Source: Deltaproteobacteria bacterium (GTDB taxonomy: Bacteria > Desulfobacterota > Binatia > UBA9968). Taken from it: DNA of 45,453 nucleotides. Positions 17,470 to 25,979 of this stretch are shown piece by piece. Where the stretch lies: the NCBI GenBank assembly GCA_016193465.1, contig JACPSE010000062.1, positions 1 to 45,453 on the forward strand, read 5' to 3'. The position numbers and the translations under genes were made by a program. The notes under the pieces were generated by a model. The model saw only the letters and a list, made by a program, of their open reading frames with translations. It made no database searches and was not told where the DNA came from. Position 1 is the stretch's first letter; each line of letters begins with the position of its first letter.

Positions 17470-17535
17470 GTATCATGAAAGTCCTGCCGGCTGTCAAGTT
17501 AAATCCTCCCTGACAGAAGTTTTAAACTAATTTAA
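17470..17535 (-). promoter_or_regulatory. Promoter 4 with shared 44-nt regulatory module
   Basis: On the - strand TTGACA is at 17497-17492 and a -10-like TGATAC at 17475-17470, spacer 16. The TTAAATTAGTTTAA element starts at 17535, and ATTTAAC runs directly into the -35. The spacing from TTAAA to TTGACA is the same as in promoters 1-3. It drives the UGSC1-partner run and is divergent from promoter 2. Confidence 0.68.
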
Positions 17536-17576
17536 CCCTTTCGGTGCAAGCAGTCCGGCGAGTTGAAGCCATGAGA

Positions 17577-17642
17577 TTAAAGTTTGCTTAACCGAATTTG
17601 ACGCGAGATTTAAGTTGACAGAGAGCGAGAACGGTATATGCT
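17577..17642 (+). promoter_or_regulatory. Promoter 2 with shared 44-nt regulatory module
   Basis: TTGACA is at 17615-17620, with -10 TATGCT at 17637-17642 (spacer 16) or TATATG two bases earlier. TTAAAGTTTGCTTAA is at 17577-17591. From GAGATTTAAG through the -10 it is almost identical to promoter 1, differing by a two-base indel, so one is a copy of the other. It serves binding protein B and probably both bicupins. Confidence 0.75.
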
Positions 17643-17666
17643 CGGCCATTTAGAGGGAGGTGCACC

Positions 17667-18794
17667 ATGAAAATGCATTTTTTCAAGTCTCTTGGTTTAG
17701 CGTTTTTAATGGCGATTTGGGCAGTGGATGAAGCTTCTACTGCGGCGTCGAGCCCTAACCTGCTCAAGGCGAAGCAGGAGGCTGAGGCGAAAGGCTACAC
17801 CTTCATCACGAGCCACGATGAAGTGGTCGCCAAGGCCAAAAAGGAGGGAAGACTCCGCGTTACCACAACTCTTGAACCCACTACGGTAAAGGAGTTGACA
17901 AAAGCCTTCAAGGCAGAGTATCCGTTCCTGGACATTAACGTTGAGGAGATCACAGGCCCCGAGGCCCAACAACGCTTTATCCTTGAGATAAAAGCAGGTG
18001 CAGGGAAGCAGTGGGATGCTACTGTGTTGCACGACGATTTCTATAACGAATATTTACCGCTCTTAAAAAAGATCGACACTCTAGGGATGGCAACGCATGG
18101 AGTAGTGCAGATCCCAACGCAGGTTGTGGACTCCGAGAGCAGGGCGGTAGTGTCTGCGGGAACCAGTCTACAAGTCATAGCATACAATGAGAAGCTGGTT
18201 GCGGCCGACAGGGTGCCCAATGCTTGGGAGGATTTCCTGAAGCCCCAGTTCAAGGGAAAGAAGTTTTTAGTTGATGTTCGCCCGCAGGAGGTGGCTGCCT
18301 TGGTGCCCGCCTGGGGCTTGGAAAAAACCCTGGATTTCGCACGGAGAATAGGTGCCCAACAACCCGTGTGGATTCGGGGGGCGACACGGATGCTTACAGC
18401 AATGGTTGCCGGGGAGTACGGGCTATTCATTGGTCCTAACCTTCACACTGTCTTGGAGGCTATAAGGAAACACCCCACTGGAAACCTTGCATATAAATTT
18501 TTGGAGCCTATACCAACGCGGTCGCGAGAAAATGTTGGAATCCTTAATACGGCTGAGCATCCCTATGCTGCCCTCCTATGGCTGGAATTCGAGAGCTCTC
18601 CAAGGGGCCAAAAGATACTGGATGAGTTTGAGCCCTATGGGGCATCCGTGCTTATCCCTGGCTCTAAGCAGGAAGGGCTGGCAAGGGGCAGAAAGCTGTC
18701 TGTGGTTAGGGGTTCCGACCTACATAGGATGACGGAGTGGGTGGCAAAGGTCGTGGAAGCCTATGGCTTCCCTAAGGCGGAGAGGACAAAATAA
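17667..18794 (+). CDS. Iron-type ABC transporter substrate-binding protein (SBP family 1), paralogue B
   Basis: This 375 aa exported protein has a signal peptide MKMHFFKSLGLAFLMAIWAVDEASTAA and GGGAGG upstream of the ATG. The mature N-terminus LLKAKQEAEAKGYTFITSHDEVVAKAKKEGRLRV and the tail VVEAYGFPKAE are shared with paralogues A and C, so all three descend from recent duplications. The signal peptide is almost that of paralogue C (22845). It is followed on the same strand by two bicupin genes, with an 81-bp gap that holds the GGAGG of the next gene. Ligand unknown. Confidence 0.86.
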   Translation: MKMHFFKSLGLAFLMAIWAVDEASTAASSPNLLKAKQEAEAKGYTFITSHDEVVAKAKKEGRLRVTTTLEPTTVKELTKAFKAEYPFLDINVEEITGPEAQQRFILEIKAGAGKQWDATVLHDDFYNEYLPLLKKIDTLGMATHGVVQIPTQVVDSESRAVVSAGTSLQVIAYNEKLVAADRVPNAWEDFLKPQFKGKKFLVDVRPQEVAALVPAWGLEKTLDFARRIGAQQPVWIRGATRMLTAMVAGEYGLFIGPNLHTVLEAIRKHPTGNLAYKFLEPIPTRSRENVGILNTAEHPYAALLWLEFESSPRGQKILDEFEPYGASVLIPGSKQEGLARGRKLSVVRGSDLHRMTEWVAKVVEAYGFPKAERTK

Positions 18795-18875
18795 AGCCTT
18801 TATTCCAAAGGGCATGATATCGGTTCTATAAAACTTGTCCCTGAATTTTGAAGGCGAGGAAGGAGGCCTTTTAGG

Positions 18876-20009
18876 ATGTTGGAGCCCTGGAGAGAAGTTC
18901 AAGAGGTTTCGGACCGTTTGAAGCGGTTTGTGTATCAGGATCAGGAGGATTTTTTAGCACGGTCCTTACCGCACGTCGTCAAGCAGTTGCCGATGAAGCC
19001 GACGGTGATGGGCATGGACAGCCCGCACCAGACCGGGCATCATGTCTGTTACGACATGCTGACGCGGGGACCGCTCTATGGCATGACGAGCCATTTTACC
19101 CGGGTCGCGCCCAATGCGCCTGTTCGAGGCGTGCACCGCCATATCAGGGCGCCTGCGCTTTTCTGTATCAACGGGAAGGGTTGGGAATGGAACGACGGGG
19201 AAACCTACCTTTTTGAAACCTACGACCTCCTCATCATACCACCCTATACCATGCACCAGCATGGGTCAGACAAGGAAATAGGATGCACGATCTATGTTCC
19301 GGAAACAGGCCGGATGGGCCATCTTTTGGGGTTGATGTACCGCGAGCAGCACAAGCTGAGCGAGAAGCCAACCTTTCCTGAGGGAACAGAGCCGATCTAT
19401 GGCGATGAGGGAAAGCTGCTGGGCTACCGGATCAAGAAAGGAGTGCTTGGGATCACCAAGGATATTGAGGTGATCCTCGGCACAGAGCCGAATCGGGAGG
19501 CTACTTTTCAGGCGCGTCGCTCGGCACGCGGATGGAAAGCCCCTGTGGAGGACACTAATGACCGGTACTTGAAACTCATGCATGACGAGGCGGAATTTTG
19601 TCGTAAGGTGGACCACGTTGCCCGCGACGCTGAAGAGCCTTGGGAGTGGACCCGCCAGGGGAAACTGAAGTGGATGGTGCACCCGGATACAGAGACCGCC
19701 ACCAATGGTGTGTGGATTTATTTTCACGAGATTCCAACGGGGAGCCGCTCGGGAAAGCACCGCCATGTGTCTGAAGAGCTAATTTTAGTCCTGGAGGGGC
19801 ACGGGTATGACCTTCACGACGGCGAGCGGTGGGACTGGGAGCAGGGTGATCTCATCTGTGTCCCGTCGATGACGGTCCATCAGCATTTCAATTTGGGAGA
19901 GGATCGAGCGCTGTTGCTCAGCTCGATGCCGAGTTTCTACATGAATCTGGGGTTGGGCGGGATTGAACAACTTGAGGACGCACCTGAATTTATGCAGGAA
20001 GGGAGGTAA
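18876..20009 (+). CDS. Bicupin protein B (gentisate-dioxygenase-like)
   Basis: This 377 aa protein has two cupin domains with good metal motifs. Domain 1 is GVHRHIRAPALFCINGKGWEWNDGE with IIPPYTMHQH. Domain 2 is GKHRHVSEELILVLEGHGYDLHDGE with CVPSMTVHQHFN. The HxH...E...H pattern fits Fe(II) or Mn(II). Gentisate, salicylate and 1-hydroxy-2-naphthoate dioxygenases share this layout, but no aromatic pathway genes are near. It is 5 bp upstream of its paralogue bicupin C, so the two may form a heteromer. Confidence 0.8.
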   Translation: MLEPWREVQEVSDRLKRFVYQDQEDFLARSLPHVVKQLPMKPTVMGMDSPHQTGHHVCYDMLTRGPLYGMTSHFTRVAPNAPVRGVHRHIRAPALFCINGKGWEWNDGETYLFETYDLLIIPPYTMHQHGSDKEIGCTIYVPETGRMGHLLGLMYREQHKLSEKPTFPEGTEPIYGDEGKLLGYRIKKGVLGITKDIEVILGTEPNREATFQARRSARGWKAPVEDTNDRYLKLMHDEAEFCRKVDHVARDAEEPWEWTRQGKLKWMVHPDTETATNGVWIYFHEIPTGSRSGKHRHVSEELILVLEGHGYDLHDGERWDWEQGDLICVPSMTVHQHFNLGEDRALLLSSMPSFYMNLGLGGIEQLEDAPEFMQEGR

Positions 20010-20014
20010 GGATC

Positions 20015-21133
20015 ATGGCGGAACAAGAACGCGTGAAGGAACGCTTGCGCCAGGACGAAATAGATCCGAAGCTTTACTATGATTATGAGACTCCCTTCAT
20101 CAAGCAGAAGCTCGAGCGCGAGCGGATGGACATGCTGCCCCGCGTCGTCAAGCCCGCCATGTTTGCGAAGGGTGGACATGCGCTGGGAGACTTGCGGGTC
20201 TTTGAGCGTTATACGGTTGCCCCGATCAGCTCAATGACTTGTAACTTTCTAGAGGTGGCGGCTGGGGACCGGACCGAGAAGCAGCGGATGATCCCCTCGA
20301 CGATCGCTTATATTCTTGAGGGAAGCGGGGAGTGCGTGCAGGATGGGACCAGCTATTCTTTTACCGCGGAAGACGTGGTTGTGATTCCACCGTATACCAC
20401 CCATCAATTTGTGGCAGATGCTCGACGTGGGTTTCGCGCCTGGGTGCCCCAGGCACGGTTCTGGCACGTGCTGGGGCTGTTGTGGCAGGAGAATTTTGAG
20501 TTCAAGAGCATACCCGAAGGGACGGAGCCGATCCGTGATAGCCACGGCCAGCTTGTTGGGTTTCGCGTACCCCGGGGGACTCTTGGGTTGGAGCGGGACC
20601 TCGATGTACGCGTTGGTGCCGATACAAAGCGGGAGGGGGTTTTTCAGGCGCGTCGGGCGGTGCGCCAGAAACCTGAAGGCAAGACTAAATACGACTGCTT
20701 TTTACGTCGCCTTGCCGAGGATAACGAGCTTGAGGAGAAAGGACCGAGGGTGATTCGGAGAACAGAACGGCTCTGGGAAAATACCAGGCAAGGGCGGCTG
20801 AAGTTTTATATCCACTTTTGGACCGAGGTGGCGGCCCGCGCACTAGATCTGATGGCTGTCGAGATAGAGCCCGGGGGCCATGCGGGCAAGCACCGGCACA
20901 TTTTCGAGGAGTTGATTCTGGTCGCGGCAGGCAAGGGGTACGATACGCATGAAGAAACGCGCTACCCATGGGAGGCCGGGGATCTGATCTGTATCCCGCC
21001 TATGACGGCGCATCAGCATTTCAACGACGGCAATGGGATGGCGCGTCTCATCTCGGTCTGGCCACGCCAGTTAGCTCATGATTTCCTCGGCGGGGTCGAA
21101 CAGATCAGCGATGCCTCAAGCTGGAAGAGGTAG
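20015..21133 (+). CDS. Bicupin protein C
   Basis: This 372 aa paralogue of bicupin B has the same order of domains and the same C-terminal metal motif (GKHRHIFEELILVAAGKGYDTHEE, CIPPMTAHQHFN). In the N-terminal cupin the HRH of bicupin B is replaced (RTEKQRMIPSTIAYILEGSGE), leaving only the late THQF histidine. That half is probably non-catalytic. A catalytic/structural pairing with bicupin B is therefore plausible. The 73 bp after its stop are empty and separate it from the convergent UGSC selenoprotein 2. Confidence 0.8.
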   Translation: MAEQERVKERLRQDEIDPKLYYDYETPFIKQKLERERMDMLPRVVKPAMFAKGGHALGDLRVFERYTVAPISSMTCNFLEVAAGDRTEKQRMIPSTIAYILEGSGECVQDGTSYSFTAEDVVVIPPYTTHQFVADARRGFRAWVPQARFWHVLGLLWQENFEFKSIPEGTEPIRDSHGQLVGFRVPRGTLGLERDLDVRVGADTKREGVFQARRAVRQKPEGKTKYDCFLRRLAEDNELEEKGPRVIRRTERLWENTRQGRLKFYIHFWTEVAARALDLMAVEIEPGGHAGKHRHIFEELILVAAGKGYDTHEETRYPWEAGDLICIPPMTAHQHFNDGNGMARLISVWPRQLAHDFLGGVEQISDASSWKR

Positions 21134-21206
21134 TCGCAGGGTTTGTAGAATTTTCGTTGCTATCCAAACTAGCTCGCTTTTAGGTGTTGGTTGGACGGGT
21201 TTTTCA

Positions 21207-21755
21207 TCACCTTGAGAGGCCAAGGATCCGTCGTACCTGGGCAGCGGCGACCTCGACCCTCTGGCGAAGCTCTTCGTCGGAGAGGCTGATCATGGGATGC
21301 GCCACTACGGCAAAGGGATAGTCGGGAATACCCGCCGACCGGGCCATAGTCTTGGCTGCGTGAACGAAGGGTTCGGTCACCACAACGGCTGAGGGCTTAC
21401 CTCGTCTCTCTAGCTCCAGGGAATCGTGCACACTGCACGAACTGCAAGACCCTCAGTCGCCTATGGCGTTGATTACCACGTCGGATTCCGCCGCCAGTTC
21501 GTCCAGCATCTCTTTTGTGGCTATCCGCCACGCCGTCGGTTTTCTTCTGACCACAACCCCCGCAATCTTATGGTCCTTCTTCAACTCCAGCACAATCCCG
21601 TCCAGGAGGGCCCTGGCTAGAACCTTGCTGCTGTCTAGCAGACCTACAACCTTGCCGTCTAGCGTGCCTGGCCGCGCCGCCAAGGTCAGGCCGCGCGCCA
21701 CCGGCCCGGCAGTGGGGTCTAGCACCCGAAGGGATGTTTTAACGAATGTAGCCAT
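21207..21755 (-). CDS. UGSC-family selenoprotein 2 (in-frame TGA = selenocysteine)
   Basis: The frames on either side of TGA 21453-21455 join into a 182 aa protein with VVINAIGD-U-GSCSSCSVHDSLELERRGKPSAVVVTEPF. Sec is residue 101. The N-terminal half has the family pattern LDGKVVGLLDSSK...VLARALL. ATG 21755 has AGGAG about 8 bp upstream. A perfect 7-bp hairpin follows 12 nt after the TGA. It comes 24 bp after partner 2, so here the order is partner then selenoprotein, the reverse of the other two cassettes. It is the last gene of the run that contains EtfBA and the thioredoxin-reductase-like protein. Confidence 0.88.
21424..21440 (-). promoter_or_regulatory. Putative SECIS hairpin for UGSC selenoprotein 2
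   Basis: On the - strand, 12 nt after the TGA, UCGUGCA pairs perfectly with UGCACGA around a GUG loop (7 bp, 17 nt in total). The first loop base is G. The hairpin centre is 21 nt from the TGA, the same distance as in selenoproteins 1 and 3. Confidence 0.8.
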
Positions 21756-21779
21756 GTCCTGTCTCCTTTCTCCTTGTCT

Positions 21780-22826
21780 TTACAGCCTTTTGATCTCTCG
21801 CGTTACCGACCTGGAGGCTACGCCGGCGCGCCACGGAGGGATGAAGACAGACGTTGGACCGGCGGCTCCTCCTCCGGCAAGAACGAATAGGTCTTCAACT
21901 CGGTCAAGAAGCTGCCACACTGCCTCAGGGTCGTGGGCACCAGCGGTGTGCGGACTAGCCCCCAGACCACCCAAGCGCATGAACTCTGCGGCCTTCCGCC
22001 TAGCCTTTTCGTAGATGAAATGTCTGATTCTGTCCTTGGTCCAGCCTCCACGCGCCAGGATGTTCATGTGCTGCTGGCCTATGATGAGCACCCATTCACA
22101 ATGCCAGTGGAATACTCCCGGCGAACTCATGATATAAGCAAAGGCGTTAAGGATATCCTCCGGATTAGAGGACCCGCTGCTCGCATGGTGCGGGCCTTCG
22201 GCAGCGAAGACCGTTACTGTGCTAGCCTGTTTCGGGTACCCCATTTCCACGTGCAATGGTATCCAGGGGCTGTTCTCTTCGTTTTCCGCAATGCAATAAG
22301 TGTACTTCCCTGGGTGACCGAAGGTAGCGTTGTCCAGCACCACAGGGATACAGCCCCCCACGTTTGTCAGCAGCAGACGGATAGCCCGCCCTATCGTAGC
22401 GTTGGAGCGGTAGCCTGGTCCAAAGAGACTGACACCCCAGTTCATGCCCAACTCCTTCGCTATGGGGCCGTTAACCACCAGGAGCGGTGTAGTGTTGCCA
22501 GTGGTGGCGGTGCTGCCATGCAAATTGAATTTCGGCTCCGTCATGGCTTCCACTGCTGCCACCAAGACTGGCATGTACTCTGGTAAACATCCCGCCATCA
22601 CCGCGTTGATGGCCAGTTTCTCCAAGCTGAACTCCCGATGACGCTCTGGAATGGTACCCAGGATCTCCTTGGGAGAGCGGCCCGAGGCTTCGACAAATTC
22701 AGCCACCCGCGCGGGTGTCGGAGGAACTACCGGCAGCCCGTCCGTCCAACCCTTTTCATAGTACAACTCGATAGCCGCAAAGGCATCATCCACTTCGAGT
22801 TCAGGAGACGATAGAATCGTGGCCAT
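21780..22826 (-). CDS. UGSC partner protein 2 (unknown function)
   Basis: This 348 aa paralogue of partners 1 and 3 shares GWTDGLPVVPPT, INAVMAGC, GPGYRSNATIGRA, NVGG and KYTYC...ENEE, and ends in REIKRL. It keeps the two universal cysteines (in AVMAGC and KYTYC) but lacks the extra pair present in the other copies (NWGVSLFGPG instead of NCxxxCFG), so those two are dispensable. There is no signal peptide. ATG 22826 has AGGAGG upstream. It stands directly between binding protein C and selenoprotein 2. Confidence 0.85.
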   Translation of the reverse strand: MATILSSPELEVDDAFAAIELYYEKGWTDGLPVVPPTPARVAEFVEASGRSPKEILGTIPERHREFSLEKLAINAVMAGCLPEYMPVLVAAVEAMTEPKFNLHGSTATTGNTTPLLVVNGPIAKELGMNWGVSLFGPGYRSNATIGRAIRLLLTNVGGCIPVVLDNATFGHPGKYTYCIAENEENSPWIPLHVEMGYPKQASTVTVFAAEGPHHASSGSSNPEDILNAFAYIMSSPGVFHWHCEWVLIIGQQHMNILARGGWTKDRIRHFIYEKARRKAAEFMRLGGLGASPHTAGAHDPEAVWQLLDRVEDLFVLAGGGAAGPTSVFIPPWRAGVASRSVTREIKRL

Positions 22827-22844
22827 CGCTTTACCCTCCTCCGC

Positions 22845-23957
22845 TCACTTTGCCTTTGGAAAACCATAGGCCTCTACTACCTTCCCTCGCCACTGTTCCT
22901 CCAAATGATAGTGCTCCCAACCCACAACGGAGAGCTTCCTTCCTCGCGTCTCTTGCTCCACGGCGCTCCCGCGCACGTAAACAGAAGAGGTAAACGGCTC
23001 GGTTTCATCCGTTATCTTCTGAGCCTCCGGGCCTGCCATCCATTCCAGCCAGAGAAGCGCAGCATGGGGATGCTGTGACGTCGCCAAAATCGCCTGCGCA
23101 TTTGCAAGCCTTACAGGCGCAGGCTCAAGGATCACATACTGCACCGCGCCAATAGGGTCCTTGCGCTGGGCTCCCTTGACATTCCCAAAGTTAGCACCCA
23201 TCATCATCGGAATCTCACCTGCCATAATGGAAGCCAGGGTTCTAACTATACCGCGCACCCAGATAGGTTGCTGGGCGGCGATCTTGCGGGCAAAGTCCAG
23301 AGTTTTCTCCAATCCCCAGGCAGGAACCAAGGCAGCAATATCTTGCGGTCGAACATCGACAGCAAATTTTCTTCCCCTCAATTCCGGCCTGAGCAGCTCT
23401 TCCCAACTCTTCGGCACCAGGTTGGCGGGAACCAGTTTGGTATTGTAGGCTGTGACGTGGAGTTGGGTGTCGAACGCAATGATGTTTCTATCTTTTTGGT
23501 CGATCATAGGAAGAGGTATCTGGAGCACTCCGTGCCCGGCCATCCCAAGAAGATCGACCTTTGAAAGATAGGGGGTATATTCGCTGTAGTACTCCGGGAT
23601 CATACGGACGACATCCCACTCCTTGCTCTTGCCGCTCTGAACCTCGAGCAGTACCCGGCGGGCAGCATCCGTCCCGCTGCTCTCTTGGCCATCAATGTCG
23701 ATGAAAGGGTATTTCTTTCTGAAGGCAGCAATAGTGGCTTTGATGTTGGCGGGATCCATGCTTGCGAGGAAGCGGATTTTTCCCTCCTTTTTGGCCTTGG
23801 CAACGACTTCATCGTGGCTCGTGATGAACGTGAAGCCTTTCGCCTCAGCCTCCTGCTTCGCCTTGAGCAGGTTAGGGCTCGGTGCCGCCGTGGAAGCTTC
23901 ATCCACGGCCCAAACCGCCAGCAAGAACGCTAATCCGACAGCTTTAAAAAAATACAT
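22845..23957 (-). CDS. Iron-type ABC transporter substrate-binding protein (SBP family 1), paralogue C
   Basis: This 370 aa protein has a signal peptide MYFFKAVGLAFLLAVWAVDEASTAA, close to that of paralogue B. Over most of its mature length it is closest to paralogue A (for example KKYPFIDIDGQESSGTDAARRVLLEV against KKYPFMDIDVQESKGTEGVQRLLLEI), so it looks like a mosaic of the two. It carries the tail VVEAYGFPKA. It sits between the thioredoxin-reductase-like gene and partner 2 in one run. The ligand is unknown. The context suggests it binds the substrate of the UGSC system (inference). Confidence 0.86.
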   Translation of the reverse strand: MYFFKAVGLAFLLAVWAVDEASTAAPSPNLLKAKQEAEAKGFTFITSHDEVVAKAKKEGKIRFLASMDPANIKATIAAFRKKYPFIDIDGQESSGTDAARRVLLEVQSGKSKEWDVVRMIPEYYSEYTPYLSKVDLLGMAGHGVLQIPLPMIDQKDRNIIAFDTQLHVTAYNTKLVPANLVPKSWEELLRPELRGRKFAVDVRPQDIAALVPAWGLEKTLDFARKIAAQQPIWVRGIVRTLASIMAGEIPMMMGANFGNVKGAQRKDPIGAVQYVILEPAPVRLANAQAILATSQHPHAALLWLEWMAGPEAQKITDETEPFTSSVYVRGSAVEQETRGRKLSVVGWEHYHLEEQWRGKVVEAYGFPKAK

Positions 23958-23995
23958 CTTCAGTGTATCCTCCCTTAAAGTGTCATCGTCCTATC

Positions 23996-24931
23996 TCAAG
24001 ATTTCAGCCCACTGAGATACCGGTGGGCCGCAACCGCGGCAGTGACACCGTCGCCCGCGGCCGAAGCCAACTGGCCTACTGAAGACTTGCGTGCGTACCC
24101 CACCGCATAGATACCAGGAACAGACGTCTGCATATTGAGATCGACCGGAACATGCCCCATGGCGTCTAGCTCCACCAGCCCTTTCAAAAAAGCCGTGCTG
24201 GGCTCAAAGCCTACACAGGTAAATACCCCCGCTACAGCTACGAGAGAAGAGCTTTGGGCCTTAAGATCGTGCACACGGATTGCCTCCACACAACCCTTCC
24301 CAGTAATCTCCTCAAGGACCGAATCCAAAAGCAAGTCGATTTTAGGATTTCCTCTGGCCCGCTCTTGAAGAGTCTCGCTCGCTCTGAGACGGCCCCTGCG
24401 GTGAATAATCGTAACTTTTGACGCAAACTGAGTTAAGAAAAGTCCCTCATCGAGAGCAGTGTCACCGCCACCAACAACAGCCACCGGTTTTTCGACAAAG
24501 AAGGCCCCATCGCAAGTGGCACAATGGGAAACCCCCTTCCCTTCAAACTCCGCCTCTCCCTTTGCACCGAGAGCGCGATGCGCTCCGCCAGCGGCGACAA
24601 TAACTGCTTTCGCTTCGTAAGCCTCCTCGTTTGTTTGCACCAGCCTATTCTCACCCGACACTCTTATTGCCCTTGCCTCCTGATAAGTAGACTCCATGCC
24701 AAACTTCATAGCCTGAAGCTCGGTCTGGGCAACCAAATCAGCGCCCTGAATCCCATCGGGAAAGCCCGGAAAATTCTCGATCTTGTCCGCATTGATGATC
24801 TCTCCTCCAATCACCTCACGCTCAAGCAAGAGAACACGATGTCCCAACCAACTTCCATAGAGCGCTGCGCTCAAGCCTGCCATACCGCCGCCCACGATGA
24901 CGATATCGTACCGTTTCACCGTTCCACCCAC
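23996..24931 (-). CDS. Thioredoxin-reductase-like FAD/NAD(P) flavoprotein
   Basis: This 311 aa protein of the TrxB class would transfer electrons from NAD(P)H through FAD to a redox-active disulfide. Visible are the FAD motif VGGGMAGLSAALYG, the active-site CATC in SHCATCDGAFF, the NADPH motif GGGDTALDEGLFL and the tail GQLASAAGDGVTAAVAAHRYL. In the FAD-binding motif near residue 280, usually AAGD, it reads AVGY, so the aspartate that contacts FAD is a tyrosine. The start is GTG 24931, or GTG 24919 with GGTGG upstream. Placed between EtfA and the UGSC2 genes, it is a candidate electron donor for the selenoprotein. Confidence 0.88.
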   Translation of the reverse strand: MGGTVKRYDIVIVGGGMAGLSAALYGSWLGHRVLLLEREVIGGEIINADKIENFPGFPDGIQGADLVAQTELQAMKFGMESTYQEARAIRVSGENRLVQTNEEAYEAKAVIVAAGGAHRALGAKGEAEFEGKGVSHCATCDGAFFVEKPVAVVGGGDTALDEGLFLTQFASKVTIIHRRGRLRASETLQERARGNPKIDLLLDSVLEEITGKGCVEAIRVHDLKAQSSSLVAVAGVFTCVGFEPSTAFLKGLVELDAMGHVPVDLNMQTSVPGIYAVGYARKSSVGQLASAAGDGVTAAVAAHRYLSGLKS

Positions 24932-24965
24932 ACTCTAGCTACCCTTAGAGATTGTCTCCGTCCGG

Positions 24966-25955
24966 CTATTTCTCTCGCAGCTCTTTAATCCTCTGGATCA
25001 AACCAGGTAGTACTTCCTTCCAATCGCCAACTACGCCGTAGCGCGCATATTTGAAGATGTTCGCGTCAGGATCGCAGTTGATAGCTATAATGGTCCGGGC
25101 GCCTGACATCCCGGCAATGTGTTGCGGCGCCCCAGAAATACCGACCGCAATATAAAGCTCGGGGCTAACGATAGTTCCCGTTAACCCGATCTGCAACGAT
25201 GCCGGAACCCAACCAGCATCCACCACTGCACGTGTCGCGCCAATTGCAGCGCCAAGCGCCTCAGCTAACTCCTCAACATAGTGCCAATTCTCAGCACCCC
25301 CCAGCCCACGGCCACCTGACACGATCACCTCGGCATTTTTCAGTTGCTTGCCTTTGCCGCTATCCTCTCGTATCGTACCGACAAGGCGGGTTTTGGTTTG
25401 GCCACCCTCTAGATTCACCTCCATGTCCAGAACTTCCCCTGTGGACCTACTTGGGCCGGTTTGAGCGAACGCATGAGGTCGGAGAGAGACAATTTGAGGC
25501 GAGCCGGCGATGATATACTCAGCCATGACGTTGCCCCCATGTAATGGCTTCGTCATAACGACGCGATCACCCGCAGGCTCCAATCGGATGCAGTCGGTAG
25601 TAATCGCAGTGCCCAGTCTAAAGGCCAGCCGCGGCCCAAGCTCCTGTCCGGTAAATGTATGACCTAGAAAGATAGCGGCAGGCTCCTCGCGCTTGATGAT
25701 CTCAACGAGGACAGGCAAATGAGTTTCGGCCCGGTACGGCTCCAGCAATTCATGGTCAACCACAAGGACGCGGTTGGCCCCGCGTTCAGCGAGGGCCCCA
25801 GCATGTTCGCAGACCCGGCAGCCCGCCAGGACGGCAACGACCCGCCCGCCCATCTGTCCCACGAGTGTCTGCGCCGCCCCTAGAAGCTCGAAACTGATCT
25901 CGCTCAGACCCTCACTCCCGGTCTCGGCTATTACCATGATGTTATCGGTTGGCAT
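24966..25955 (-). CDS. etfA: Electron transfer flavoprotein alpha subunit
   Basis: This 329 aa EtfA has an N-terminal nucleotide-fold domain and the C-terminal FAD domain with VVDAGWVPASLQIGLTG, SPELYIAVGISGAPQHIAGM and INCDPDANIFKYARYGVVGDWKEVLP, all standard. It forms an FAD-binding heterodimer with EtfB, encoded 24 bp upstream. No acyl-CoA dehydrogenase or ETF-quinone oxidoreductase is in the window, so its partner is not the usual one. The thioredoxin-reductase-like gene follows after 34 bp. Confidence 0.93.
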   Translation of the reverse strand: MPTDNIMVIAETGSEGLSEISFELLGAAQTLVGQMGGRVVAVLAGCRVCEHAGALAERGANRVLVVDHELLEPYRAETHLPVLVEIIKREEPAAIFLGHTFTGQELGPRLAFRLGTAITTDCIRLEPAGDRVVMTKPLHGGNVMAEYIIAGSPQIVSLRPHAFAQTGPSRSTGEVLDMEVNLEGGQTKTRLVGTIREDSGKGKQLKNAEVIVSGGRGLGGAENWHYVEELAEALGAAIGATRAVVDAGWVPASLQIGLTGTIVSPELYIAVGISGAPQHIAGMSGARTIIAINCDPDANIFKYARYGVVGDWKEVLPGLIQRIKELREK

Positions 25956-25979
25956 AAATGTTGCCTTCGGTCTTGTCCC

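Noticed and set aside
21134-21206. Bidirectional terminator between the convergent bicupin C and UGSC2 genes
   Set aside because: I could not find a stable hairpin with a T run in this stretch.
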